Below are positions 11,935-21,400 of a stretch of DNA of 64,000 bases, in pieces. The first letter of the stretch is position 1. Each line of letters opens with the position of its first letter. The translations under genes were made by a program, and so were the position numbers. The stretch comes from Stramonita haemastoma. Taxonomy: Eukaryota; Mollusca; Gastropoda; Neogastropoda; Muricidae. The notes under the pieces are model-generated. The model saw only the letters and a list, made by a program, of their open reading frames with translations. It was not told the DNA's origin and searched no databases. The DNA lies in NCBI GenBank assembly GCA_030674155.1, contig CM060327.1, forward strand, positions 26,999,991 through 27,063,990. The letters are read 5' to 3'.

Positions 11935-11937
<3 letters not shown>
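10721..11937 (-). mobile_element. Probable mobile-element insertion carrying an intronless ORF
   Basis: A repeat-free block between two (GA)n arrays, within the GOGAT intron that should also hold a missing short exon. It contains a 298-codon minus-strand ORF and ends with GAATAAACCTTTCGAG directly before (TC)n (minus strand), so an AATAAA poly(A) signal sits at its end. A retrotransposed unit using a microsatellite-like tail is plausible. No reverse transcriptase or transposase is present. The boundaries are inferred. Confidence 0.5.
10961..11857 (-). CDS. Uncharacterised intronless ORF, 298 codons
   Basis: Starts MPVTGLPAAVERTLGALLTD and includes WKVAGEGDSVVFVLRLKP, then QYYRKKSFSQRRRDVQRSRK near residue 70, a low-complexity Ser/Thr/Asp-rich middle with several Cys, then SVQRRLRDRQRNTHFRK and IQCACQPDTEPVCVYWF. 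The basic K-x-x-SQ-x-x-RD-x-x-R element resembles short basic motifs I associate with repetitive, uncharacterised invertebrate ORFs, but I cannot name a family. No signal peptide, membrane segment or catalytic motif is visible. Its Cys-rich C-terminal part and basic patches would suit a nucleic-acid-binding or transposon accessory protein (inference). It sits antisense to nothing and on the same strand as GOGAT, in an intron. Confidence 0.6.
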   Translation of the reverse strand: MPVTGLPAAVERTLGALLTDNAVSSWKVAGEGDSVVFVLRLKPVDTTVSTNMVDPTVNRSTQAQYYRKKSFSQRRRDVQRSRKHKEKQASVVCESDCVLSASSLPDSGVEQGNTACVDTHGIDLPTTHTQDINTKTSVKLPSSVDLEPPCMSDCSDCADMCVLQPEVNDDNIVGAFDTRNVKQYVATLTDRSVQRRLRDRQRNTHFRKSVLHHSDGEDIVTCESDDIVIQCACQPDTEPVCVYWFVKQQEKNMLKEECVKLASLRNGKRIQNTLHTETLSCASRDLATLRELLQRCLG

Positions 11938-11990
<53 letters not shown>

Positions 11991-12192
11991 TAGATATAGA
12001 TAGATAGATAGATAGATAGATATAAATAATTGAGAAAATATATATATATAAGATATCATATGTGCACTGTGTGTGTATGCATGTGAGTGTGTGTCCTCTG
12101 TATGTGTTGTGTTGTGGGATGTGTGTGTGAGTGTGTATGTGTGTGAGAGTGTGTATGTGTGTGAGAGTGTGTGTGTGTGTGTAAGTCAGTGT

Positions 12193-12261
<69 letters not shown>

Positions 12262-12300
12262 TATGCGTGTGCATGTGTGTGTGTATACATGCATGTGCCT
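11938..12300. repeat. (GA)n, (GATA)n and (TG)n microsatellites
   Basis: (GA)n at 11938-11988, (GATA)n at 11993-12022, then degenerate TG-rich DNA and a (TG)n array at 12196-12259. They occupy most of the intron downstream of exon v29. Confidence 0.95.
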
Positions 12301-12407
12301 GTGTGCATGCATAAATGCATGCACACTCCTGTACGTGTAGCATAACCTTACAAGCACAGCAGCAATATAAGCCTACATACACACAGTGTGAACAACATGA
12401 TACTAAC

Positions 12408-12523
12408 ATGTCATAGACGTAGGCGATGCCTCCAGACATGCCTGCAGCAAAGTTTCGACCCGTCAGCCCCAGAACCAGCACTCGTCCGCCTGTCATGTAT
12501 TCACAGCCATGGTCTCCACACCC
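12408..12523 (-). CDS. GOGAT: GOGAT exon v29, GXGXG beta-helix
   Basis: 116 bp, phase 0 in (after GTTTCAG) and phase 2 out at GTTAGT. It encodes [20 protein letters not shown] and then [18 protein letters not shown]. '[11 protein letters not shown]' and '[15 protein letters not shown]' are near-invariant. The next family segment (about 15-20 residues around 'CN-x-E-x-V') is not found. Splicing straight to v30 reads ATG-AGT-CAG-TGA, a stop. Confidence 0.95.
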
Positions 12524-12548
12524 CTGAAACCACACAACAATGCATTAA

Positions 12549-12895
12549 CCCACTAGGATAGCCTAGTGGTCAGAACATTGCGCTCGCAATTTGACAACCC
12601 GGGTTCGATTCCAGTCGAGGAAATTTTTCTCCTGGAGTTAACATCAGTGCTGACTCCGCTCTCCCCAAAAGTCCTTCGGATGAGACTTTAAACCGAGGCC
12701 CCGTGTGCGAACGCACACAGAACATCTTGCGCACACATTAAATCCTGCTCTGCTTGTCATAAGAGTAGGCCATCGTGTGCCGATGGGAACAGATGACATT
12801 TACAAAACTGCATACACACAGGGACTGGATGTAAAAAAGCACAAAAGTGCTTATTCCATTATCCTCGATATAAAAGAATAAATCCATCAATAAAT
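12549..12895 (+). mobile_element. SINE family A, full-length copy
   Basis: A tRNA-derived SINE with an exact A box (TAGCCTAGTGG, 12559-12569) and an exact B box (GGTTCGATTCC, 12602-12612). The body includes CTCCTGGAGTTAACATCAGT, GATGAGACTTTAAACCGAGG, AGAACATCTTGCGCACA and GGGACTGGATGTAAAAAAGC. The 3' end is CGATATAAAAGAATAAATC with an AATC-type tail. It lies just upstream of exon v29. Other copies: 19331-19700, 43021-43350, 58268-58612, 58690-58990 and many 5'-truncated pieces. Confidence 0.92.
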
Positions 12896-12909
12896 CAATC
12901 TTTGTCTAA

Positions 12910-13150
12910 CGTTCAGACAGCAACTATTATTGTCTGTCATATGAGTGAAAATGCACTGCGCTGACGTTAAGTGCCTGGCCAGTCAGGTCCAGAGCATCCG
13001 ACTTTGGCACGGGAGAGACTTGCTATATTTTAATGGGTTTCGGGGGAAAAAAGGCAGGAGAATGGACCAAGAGGGTAGAAAATAGACAAGAAGAAGGTGA
13101 AAGGAAGAAAAGGAACAAGGCAGAAATAGAGAGAGGGATAGAAAAGAAGG
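12910..13150 (+). repeat. Dispersed repeat, inverted copy at 42730-42975
   Basis: Contains a GTCTGTCATATGAG-like start, AAAATGCACTGCGCTGACG, CCGACTTTGGCACGGGAG and a purine-rich end. The same order is found in reverse at 42730-42975, and a shorter direct match lies at 49130-49250. Class unknown. Confidence 0.65.
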
Positions 13151-13169
13151 AATTCCTAGCACAGAATTT

Positions 13170-13600
13170 CCATTCTTAAAATCACCTGAATGATTTTCTA
13201 TTCTCAAAATCACCCCCAATGACTTTCCATTCTCAAAATCACCCCCAATGACTTTCCATTCTCAAAATCACCTCCAATGACTTTCCATTCTGAAAATCAC
13301 CCCCAATGACTTTCCATTCTCAAAATCACCCCCAATGACTTTCCATTCTCAAAATCACCTCCAATGACTTTCCATTCTCAAAATCACCCCCAATGACTTT
13401 CCATTCTCAAAATCCCCTAAATGACTTTCCATTCTCAAAATCACCTCCAATGACTTTCCATTCTCAAAATCCCCTAAATGACTTTTCATTCTCAAAATCA
13501 CCTCCAATGACTTTTCATTCTCAAAATCACCTCCAATGACTTTCCATTCTCAAAATCACCTCCAATGACTTTTCATTCCCAAAATCATTCTGTAACAAAC
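13170..13600. repeat. 29-bp minisatellite, about 15 copies
   Basis: Unit TGACTTTCCATTCTCAAAAT followed by CACCCCCAA, with small variants (CACCTCCAA, CCCCTAAA). It begins about 30 bp from the exon v28 donor. Variants alternate, which suggests unequal exchange within the array. Confidence 0.95.
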
Positions 13601-13632
13601 ACTTTAACTCCAAATGAATCAAACTCACTGAC

Positions 13633-13818
13633 CTCACAGACAGCGATGGCGCCAGAGTTTCTGACGCAGAATCGCTCGGCAGTCTGCCCACAGAAGAAAG
13701 CCTTGCCGGAGGTGGCGCCGTACAGACAGACGTTGCCCACGATGATGTTGTCCACAGACTTGAAGTCCTGGTGACAGTCCTTGGGGGGGAAGATGATCAC
13801 CTCTCCCCCTGACAGACC
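13633..13818 (-). CDS. GOGAT: GOGAT exon v28, GXGXG beta-helix
   Basis: 186 bp, phase 0 at both ends, with a GTGTGCAG acceptor and a GTCAGT donor. It encodes [20 protein letters not shown], then [20 protein letters not shown], then [19 protein letters not shown]. 'KGLSGG', 'GN-x-x-LYGATSG' and 'AERF-x-VRNSGA-x-AV-VE' are beta-helix signatures. A 29-bp minisatellite follows about 30 bp downstream. Confidence 0.97.
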
Positions 13819-14776
13819 CTGCACACACACCAGCCAGGAGTCAGACACGTTTGTGATGCTCCACCACATTTTTAGTCGCACTGCACCTGCGGTCAATTTT
13901 TAGTTATTGACATGTTACTAATCTGCAATAAAATGGCTATACAATACAAAAAACAGATTGAAAATCGGACAATTCTATGAAAAGTTATTACAACTGGCAA
14001 TGGTAGACTGCAGGAAATGACAAAATGAGAAATGGACAAGTTTAGTATCCTGATAGGTGGACAGAAAGAAGGCTGTGGTATTTTTAAAACGCATTTAAAG
14101 GCAAAAGACAACAAAATTATGCCTTGATATTTCACTACAAGGTTGAGTAATGGCTAGAGCTTTATAATGAATCAAAATCTCAAAATCGACAACCTGACTC
14201 CCACCTGCCTTTAATGGCTCCTAGTGGAAAAATGGGCGAGGTGCTAAGCGACTCATTTTGTGATGGAGCATCACATTTGGGAAATAGACTTAACCTCTTT
14301 AACTGCGCTGTTGATGAACAGCGTTCGTCATAGAAACCGCCACCAGCAATTCTCAGTTGATGATCCCTGTTTGTCATGATTCAACGCTCTGTTTTGTCCA
14401 GCATGTGCAAAATATGACAGCAGCGAAAGGGTTAAGGGCTTGACTTCTTGTACTTCTCCCTTATGACAAGACACCACAGCTAAAATCACGACTTTCTATG
14501 ATTTTGGCCTTTTTGACACTCAAGTGTCTGTTTCTCTAACATAACATTTTTTCCTCTTTTTTAGTTGTTGACAAAATGTAGTTTTTCAAAAACAACTTTT
14601 TAGTTTCTTGGCTTGAGCTCCAAGTTTCACCAAAGAGTGAGATTTTGTGTATGCGATTGTTTTTACCTACCATTAAGGTAGCCACGTACCAGCTTTGGGC
14701 ATGGTGTCTAAACCTAACACCTATGTACATGCATTTAAAAAAAAAAGTCATTCGCTCCAACAAACACGAAATAGCC

Positions 14777-14930
14777 TACTCTTCAGAAAAGCGGGACAGG
14801 GTTTTAACATGTGTGCAAGGTGTTCTGCATGCATTTGCCCACAGGGCCTTAGTTGACAGTCTCGTCTGTGGGACTTTAGGGGGGAGTGCATTCAGTACCA
14901 ATGCGAAACTCCAGGGAAAAAGAACGTTTG
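14777..14930 (-). mobile_element. Diverged 5' and 3'-truncated SINE family A copy
   Basis: Reverse match to the middle of the element (CCTACTCTTCAGAAAAGCGG, then AAGGTGTTCTGCATGC, then GACAGTCTCGTCTG). No A or B box remains. Confidence 0.65.
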
Positions 14931-14954
14931 AAGACACCTCAGAGGAGACATGAA

Positions 14955-15180
14955 CACGTTGCACAGTGCACAAATCCAACATCACTCTGTAAGGCTTAGT
15001 CAAGAGTGCTGAATTTAGCGCGCTCCTTCCTTTTACCTAGTTCATGTGTGCTCTGCTTCTGCTATAAATAGCACCACCTGGGCACAGCTGGGCTGGGCTG
15101 GGATGGGATAATTAGCAGCTGAGAGGAGCTGAAAGCGGGGGATACTGACAGCTGTGGCTGACAGCCCCCCTGTGCCTGTG
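14955..15180. repeat. Member of the repeat family of the 41.4-46.5 kb array
   Basis: Shares AATCCAACATCACTC, GCGCGCTCCTTCC, CCTGCTATAAATAGCA-like and GGGCTGGGATGGGATAATTA-like stretches with 41810-41995 and 45405-45575. It reaches to the donor of exon v27. Confidence 0.7.
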
Positions 15181-15189
15181 TGCACCAAC

Positions 15190-15328
15190 CTTGGCCACGT
15201 AGTCGTTGGCATCGCCCTCCAGCGTGACATGGACGCCCTTGGTCAGGAACGCGCAGAAACTCTGACCTCCTGACCCCTTGCAGTTGATGAGGATGCTGCC
15301 CTCGGGAAGACCCTCTTCCGCCTTTTCT
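15190..15328 (-). CDS. GOGAT: GOGAT exon v27, GXGXG beta-helix
   Basis: 139 bp, entered with one base after GGTTTCAG and ending AAG before GTTGGT. It encodes EKAEEGLPEGSILINCKGSG, then GQSFCAFLTKGVHVTLEGDA and NDYVAK. 'GSAGQSF-x-AF-x-x-x-G-x-x-x-x-LEG-x-ANDYV-x-KGLSGG' across v27-v28 is diagnostic of the domain. Confidence 0.97.
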
Positions 15329-15848
15329 CTGAAACCAACACAAACACACCCACATCTTAAAACAGGAAATCATCCAAAGAAAGAGGCTGTAGGGAGGATT
15401 GAAACAGTCAGTCTTCAGAGAAGAAGCCCCCTTCTAGAGATGGTGAGCGCTCTACTATCTCATCAACTAGAGTGTCAGAGATGAAGTGTCTACTTCACGC
15501 AGAGAAATCTACTGTGACATCAAGTGGTACAAAATACAAACACACAGCAGACTTTCTTTTTCATATCTTCATCAGAATGAATGCTGTTCTAGGTGAAAAA
15601 AATGTCACCAATAATCATTTTTTACTTGGTGTGAACACATGCATGCAAACACACACACACACACGTGCACACACACACTCTCTCACACACACACACATTA
15701 AAAAAACAAACAAACAACAACAAAAAACAAAAGTAATTAGCCAATCCTCTTTTCTTTTTGACAGGAAGATTTAAGCAAAAAATGGAACAATTCAACAAAA
15801 GATATTTACAAGAACTTCATTATTTACTTCTACCCGACAGTCACTTAC

Positions 15849-15973
15849 TTGGAGATGAAGTTGGACAGAGTTGCTCCGAAGGTCCTGTCTGTGTTTTTCA
15901 CCACAAGGTCGATCACCACCTGCTTGCTTTTGCCCATGACAACGTCCCTCGACTTCTCTATCAGGTCATGGTC
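15849..15973 (-). CDS. GOGAT: GOGAT exon v26, GXGXG domain start
   Basis: 125 bp, phase 0 in (after TGTGCAG) and phase 2 out at GTAAGT. It starts DHDLIEKSRDVVMGKSKQVV and ends NTDRTFGATLSNFIS plus a split Lys. 'NTDR-x-x-G-x-x-LS' is conserved at the start of the C-terminal beta-helix. Confidence 0.95.
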
Positions 15974-16439
15974 CTGCACACAATGCGTCAGTGTGATTAT
16001 ATAAGCATGACTTGAGGTCTTACCTCCTCTTATATTTACAAAAAAACAAACGACAAAATCACACCCAAAAAAGTAAGTTGTAGTTGATGAATACAAAGAT
16101 TTTACTCCAGTAAATTTCAGTCCTGAGTCCATCAAATGTTCAAGTACCATTCTAGGCAAATGTTAGGTACAGATTTGAAATACTCATTTCCACCCATGGG
16201 TTGGCTTTTTTTGTTGTTGTTTAATGTTGTTAATTAAATCTTATTCACATTAAATTTTTTCTAAAATGAAAAATCAATTTAACTCACATCTACTTTTTGT
16301 AACATTGAAAATGTGGTGTAGATATCACATAACAAGGCAGTAAACTTCAGTATGATCTTGGCACCTCCAGTGAACTCCTCATCAGCCCATAAATAAAGAC
16401 AAGGCAACACACACAGCCTCATATCCTAATCATGCTTGT

Positions 16440-16885
16440 TCCATACGTCTCTCTGCCCCATTTCACCCCCTTCCTTCTCCTCCCACTCTATACGTAATGG
16501 GAAAGATTGCTGAACCTGTCACAACCCCACTCCATCACCTCCTACCACCACAACCATCAAACATCACCATATAACCCGCCCCCCCCCCCCCAAACAACAC
16601 ACTCACAATCACTGCATAAAACCCCAACCACTCCCCATCTGCAAACACCACCTTACCACCTTCCACTCCCCACCCCAAACCATACCCTACCCCAACCACC
16701 CCTCTAACCCTCCCACCAACCCCCTTACCCTCCCCAATCCCTTTCCATGGTTTCCCCAACATTCCCCGGAACACGTTCCAATACTGGGAATAGATGACAT
16801 TTACAAAACTGCATACACACGGGGACTGGATGTAAAAAAAAAAGCACAAGAGTGCTTATCCCATTATCCTCAATATAAAAGAGTT
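16440..16885. repeat. C/A-rich low-complexity DNA with a truncated SINE A end
   Basis: 16500-16760 is CCCCA/CCACC-rich DNA. From 16789 to 16885 the 3' end of SINE A is present on the plus strand (AGATGACATTTACAAAACTG, GGGACTGGATGTAAAAAA, TCAATATAAAAGAG), followed by an (AAATA)n tail. Confidence 0.8.
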
Positions 16886-16986
16886 TTTAAAAATATTTTT
16901 TTAAATAAATAAAATAAATAAATAAATGAAAAAAATAAATAAAATAAACACCAATCCTCCTCCTCCCCCCTCCTGCTCCTTCCTAC

Positions 16987-17196
16987 CAGTCTCTTGTCCA
17001 GGTCGAAGATCTGGGCGACAGTTCCGCCCCGGATGCTGACTTCAGGCCGGATGTCCTGCGCATTCTTCAGGATGCGGTCGAAGCTCAGCAGCTGGGCCTT
17101 GGGGTTGTCGGGGTCAACCGCCGCCCGCAGCTTGTCCGTGCGGCCAATCATCTCTTGGAAGGTGCGGAACCCCATCTTGGCCATGTGTTCTCGCAC
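16987..17196 (-). CDS. GOGAT: GOGAT exon v25, end of FMN synthase domain
   Basis: 210 bp, phase 0 at both ends, with a GCCTCAG acceptor and a GTAGGA donor. It encodes VREHMAKMGFRTFQEMIGRT, then DKLRAAVDPDNPKAQLLSFD, and ends VAQIFDLDKRL. 'MA-x-LG-x-R-x-x-x-E-x-IGR-x-D-x-L' is the normal end of the synthase domain. Confidence 0.96.
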
Positions 17197-17216
17197 CTGA
17201 GGCAGGGAAGGTTGGG

Positions 17217-17400
17217 GTTTTAGTGTGTGGTGTGTGTGTGTTTGTTGTTGTCGTGGTTTATGATGGGGTTTGGGTTTTTAGTGTGTGGTGTGTGTGTTTG
17301 TTGTTGTCGTGGTTTATGGTGGGGTTTGGGTATAGTGTGGTGTGTGTTTTGTTGTCGTGATTTATGATGGAGTTTGGGTTTAGTGTTGTGTGTTTTGTTG
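17217..17400. repeat. GT-rich minisatellite, about 57-bp unit, 3 copies
   Basis: Each unit has GTGTGGTGTGTGTG, then TTTGTTGTTGTCGTGGTTTA, then TGGGGTTTGGG. It lies immediately upstream of the exon v25 acceptor on the transcribed strand. Confidence 0.85.
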
Positions 17401-17688
17401 ATGCTTGGTTCTGAATGAATTGTTATAATGTATAACAGAGTTCTCATAAGTCTGGTTACATGTTTTGAATAAATGATTATAAATGCTATGGCATCATTGT
17501 TGTCACTTATTTCTAATTAAATCCATTTGACATATTATATGGTTTTTACTGTCTTTCTCAATCATTTCTGAATGAATTATTACGACACACATTACACTTT
17601 TGTTGTTGTTGTCACTTCTTTCTGGATAAACTATCATCATAATGAAATGACTTTTTCCCTGACACAGTCTCATTATCACAACAGTCAC

Positions 17689-17763
17689 CTCTTCAGCGAT
17701 GAGGAACAGGTAGTTGACCACATGTTCTGGTTTCCCGGCAAACTTCTTCCTCAGCTCTGGATC
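17689..17763 (-). CDS. GOGAT: GOGAT exon v24, FMN synthase domain
   Basis: 75 bp, phase 0 at both ends, with a TTGACAG acceptor and a GTGACT donor. It encodes [20 protein letters not shown] and then LIAEE. 'DP-x-LR-x-KF-x-G-x-PE-x-VVN-F-x-x-x-AEE-VRE' (continued in v25) fits the family. Confidence 0.95.
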
Positions 17764-18402
17764 CTGTCAACACAAACAAGTCTTCCCAATGCTGCCTGCA
17801 TCACAACAACAAATTTGATTTAAAACAACCCCTCCCCCCCCCCCCCCCTGCCCCCCACCAAAAGACCCAAACACCCAAGCCACTGTCACTGCAACTTTGA
17901 AAAAGTGACTAGGGAACACAGAAGGAGAAGAAGAAAGAGTGACTGAAATTAAATTCCAGATATAGTCAGATTTTCATTCAGCTACTTGCAAGTATAAAAC
18001 CATGTAGATAAAGCATTGAAAACAAAAACAGTGACACACCTAAATATACTGTACTCTTTCATTAATCACTTGCGCGTGCGCACGCACGCACGCACTCACA
18101 CACACACACACACAAATGCATGCTTACACACACTTATATACACACACACACACAAGACTAACACAAAGACACAGACACCAGCACCAACTAGAAATAAAAA
18201 TCTAACTTAGACTTTGACACACACAAACAAGCATGTGTACACACACACAGCCTCAAATTACTTATAAAAAAAAAAAAAAAGATACACAACTTGATATTCA
18301 AAAAACAAGAAAAGGAGATATTTGGTAAACAGTTTTCAAAACAGTTCCCAAATGACTCCTCATAAAGGGAATCTAAAAAAAAGCCCCCAAAATCCAACTT
18401 AC

Positions 18403-18536
18403 CTGGGTGGCCACCCCCACGGGGCAGGTGTTGAGGTGGCACTTTCTCATCATGGTACAGCCCAGGACGATCAGTGGTGCTGTGCTAAAGCCAAACTCAT
18501 CCGCACCCAACAGTGCCGCCACCACTACGTCACGAC
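18403..18536 (-). CDS. GOGAT: GOGAT exon v23, 3Fe-4S cluster segment
   Basis: 134 bp, starting with two bases of a split Gly after CTGGCAG and ending CAG before GTAAGT. It encodes [20 protein letters not shown], then LIVLGC, then [18 protein letters not shown]. The three Cys of [12 protein letters not shown] (spacing C-x5-C-x4-C) are the ligands of the 3Fe-4S cluster in glutamate synthase, and all are intact. Confidence 0.98.
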
Positions 18537-18960
18537 CTGCCAGCACACCACAACACAATACAACCTTTCAGTGACCACATACAGGCCATTAGAGTCTTCA
18601 CAGGATTATCAAAATGATCATGGTAAGGTGAAGAAAAATTCTGAGCATGAATCGAAACAAGACAGATTCTTCAATGCAGGAAATGTTCAGAATTATTAAA
18701 TGTCATAAGAAATTTTTTTTTTTTAGTTCACAACATAATAGTAATCTATATCACTTCAGTTATGATTTTTACTACTGAATGAGTTAAAACACTGTCTGCT
18801 ATTCTCCTTGTTTAAATTTTCTGCTGTTTTTTATATGTTGTTGCTTGCCTGGTATCTCAAATGTACAGTATTTTATAACACAGTCTTTTTAACACGGAAA
18901 TCCAGGTCTCAAAATGCAAAAAACACAAGGAAAATATTCTTTGATACTCACATGCCAGGA

Positions 18961-19102
18961 ACCACATAGTCATCATCATCATCATCACCACCTCCACCAT
19001 CATCATCACCACCTTAATTATAATCACCACCACCATCATCATCATCACCACCACCACAGTTATAACCACCACCACCACCACCACCACCACCACCACCACC
19101 AT
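18961..19102. repeat. (ATC/ACC)n microsatellite
   Basis: Interrupted trinucleotide array ending in about ten CCA units, next to the donor of exon v22. Confidence 0.95.
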
Positions 19103-19148
19103 ATCCAACCCTCCCCCAGTTACTGTGGTCCCTCCCTCCCTGACTCAC

Positions 19149-19329
19149 CACAGCGGATCTGGCCGTCAGCCTGCAGGACCACGCGGGATCTCAGGTTGTT
19201 CAGCACCAGCGTCTGGTGGGTCTCCGACACCCCCAGTTCCCATGGCAACCCCGCGTTCTTGATGCCCGTCCAGCTGCTGGCTCCCGTTCCGCCGTCGTGA
19301 CCAGAGATGGTGATGTGTTCTGCCTTGCC
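19149..19329 (-). CDS. GOGAT: GOGAT exon v22, FMN synthase domain
   Basis: 181 bp, phase 0 in (after GAACAG) and phase 1 out at GTGAGT. It encodes [20 protein letters not shown], then [20 protein letters not shown], then [16 protein letters not shown]. '[10 protein letters not shown]' and 'GLPWELG-x-x-E-x-HQTL' are FMN-binding-domain signatures. A SINE is inserted in reverse just upstream of the acceptor, so its sequence lies within a base or two of this exon. Confidence 0.97.
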
Positions 19330-19330
19330 C

Positions 19331-19700
19331 TGTTCATTTGATTTGATTTGATTTGATTTATTCTTTTATATCGAGGATAATGGAATAAGTGCTCATGTGC
19401 TTTTTTTTATTTTACATCCAGTCCCCATGTGCATGCAGTTTTGTAAATGTCATCTGTTCCCATCGGCACACGATGGCCTACTCTTACGAAAAGCGGAGCA
19501 GGATTTAACGTGTGCGCAAGATGTTCTGCGTGCGTGCGCACACGGGGCCTCGGTTTATAGTCTCATCCGAAGGACTTTTTGGGGAGAGTGGAGTCAGCAC
19601 TGATGTTAACTCCAGGAGAAAAATCTCCTTGACCGGACTCAAACCCGGGTCTTCAAATTGCCAGCGCAATGTTCTGACCACTAGGCTATCCGTCCCCCAG
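19331..19700 (-). mobile_element. SINE family A, full-length, inverted
   Basis: Reverse orientation: a (TGATT)n tail at 19338-19360, CTTTTATATCGAGGATAATG, CACACGATGGCCTACTCTTA, TTTTTCTCCTGG reversed as CCAGGAGAAAAATCTCC, and the A box reversed as CCACTAGGCTA at 19679-19689. It abuts the acceptor side of exon v22. Confidence 0.9.
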
Positions 19701-20203
19701 TTGACAGAGAGAAGAGAGGGGGCAATGCTTTTGTTTGGCCTTGGTCTTCAGGGTATTGTAATACCCTAGTGCTCAATGTATTCATTTACACTTGGTGCCA
19801 TGTAACTACTGGTAATCCTCAGAGCTTTAGCCAAGGAACAAACCCTCCACCCCCAACCAAACCACAAACCCAACCAAACAAAAAATAAACCAGGAAAATA
19901 GGCCAAAGAAATAGGCCATGCGGAACACTGAATTTTTTTCACATTTTTTCCATCACACACACTTGCACACACACAAACATTTTCACAGGGGACCTCAATT
20001 TTTCTAGTCTCAGTCAAAGGACTAGTAGAGGAGTAGATGGGAACCAGTTTCAACTCCAATCCACCCAAACAAACACCTTAGTTTCCACAATATTATGACT
20101 TGAAATACCACATCCAGCTAGACACAGACAGCACGAGTTACTGCTACACTGGCAAAGCAAAGCTACGTAGCTAGCATGTTAGGAGTTTTCTGAGAGCACA
20201 GAC

Positions 20204-20302
20204 CTTGGCCACACCAGATGCCACGATGCCCACGCCCACTTCAGACACCAGCTTCACACTGATGCGTGCACTGGGGTTGGCCGACTTCAGGTCGTAGATC
20301 AG
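20204..20302 (-). CDS. GOGAT: GOGAT exon v21, FMN synthase domain
   Basis: 99 bp, phase 0 at both ends, with a TGTTGCAG acceptor and a GTCTGT donor. It encodes [20 protein letters not shown] and then [13 protein letters not shown]. '[21 protein letters not shown]' contains the conserved Lys of the FMN site. Confidence 0.97.
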
Positions 20303-20549
20303 CTGCAACACAAATACACATTCTCGTGTTATAACGCCTTATCTGAAAAATATTTTTTAAAACAGAACACACTGAAATTTATACACAAGCACTGACAAAC
20401 ATCCCCTCTGCCTCTCTCCCCTAACTCACACTCGACTACACACACACTCATGTATGCACATGCTAACCCATCTGGTCCAGAGCTATATGAAAAAAATCTC
20501 TTGCTTGCTCACACATACACACACCACACATGTACGCATACATACATAT

Positions 20550-20587
<38 letters not shown>

Positions 20588-20622
20588 ACAACACACACAC
20601 ACACACACATACACTAATGTAC

Positions 20623-20724
20623 CTGGGCCAGATCCTCAATGGAGTAGATGTCGTGGTGTGGTGGAGGACTGATGAGACCCACACCAGGGATGGAGTGACG
20701 TGTCTTGGCAATGTCCTTCGACAC
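20623..20724 (-). CDS. GOGAT: GOGAT exon v20, FMN synthase domain
   Basis: 102 bp, phase 0 at both ends, with a CCCACAG acceptor and a GTACAT donor. It encodes [20 protein letters not shown] and then [14 protein letters not shown]. '[31 protein letters not shown]' (continued in v21) is one of the best family signatures. Confidence 0.97.
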
Positions 20725-21121
20725 CTGTGGGCATCAAAACAGACATTATATCATGTTGATTGTACTTCTCTATCTTGGATACTTCTGGTGATGCAATAGC
20801 TCAAAGTACTTTTACCCCAAAATGTTGTTTTATTTTCATTCTCAACAGTTTTAGATTCCCTTCTGCTAATCCTTTCTTTAATTGACTTTATATGTCTTAC
20901 CATACAGACAAAAGCAACACCCAAACTCCCACGTAAAAACCTGCTATTCTATGCAAATTCATGTTCAGCCAGAAATTTAAAAATTTGGTGCTGTATCAAA
21001 TATTTTTTTCTTCCATGGATGTGAAGCCAAAATTTGCAGAGGATATTTTTAAAACATGCAACATATTTCAGCACATCTGAAACAACAGGAAGTCCAAAAG
21101 AACAACAACAACTCTTCTCAC

Positions 21122-21400
21122 CTTGTAGCCCGGCAGTTCTCCCCCTTCTCCTGGCTTGGGCCCCCTGGGCCATTTTGATCTGCAGCTCGTCAGCATGGGA
21201 CAGGTAGGAGCTGGTCACGCCGAATCGGCCAGAGGCCACCTGTTTGATCTTGGAGCGCGTGTTGAAGTCTGGGTCCTGGTTCAGGTATCTCTCTGGGTTT
21301 TCCCCGCCCTCTCCTGTGTTGGATTTGGCGCCGATGCGATTCATGCCGATGGCCAGTGTGGTGTGCGCTTCCAGGGAAATGCTTCCGAAGCTCATGGCAC
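21122..21400 (-). CDS. GOGAT: GOGAT exon v19, FMN synthase domain, apparent frameshift
   Basis: 279 bp, starting after ACAAAAG with two bases of a split Gly and ending AAG before GTGAGA. It encodes [20 protein letters not shown], then [20 protein letters not shown], then [20 protein letters not shown]. After AQGA the expected [12 protein letters not shown] is present but out of frame. There is one extra base in the plus-strand run GGGCCCCC at 21158-21165. Removing one base gives 278 bp, which restores both the family sequence and the phase-0 junction with v20. A sequencing or assembly indel is likelier than a broken gene. Confidence 0.93.

Noticed and set aside
13170..13600. Possible CRISPR-like array (29-bp repeating unit)
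   Set aside because: The units are contiguous with no unique spacers, so it is a minisatellite. The genomic context is a eukaryotic intron.
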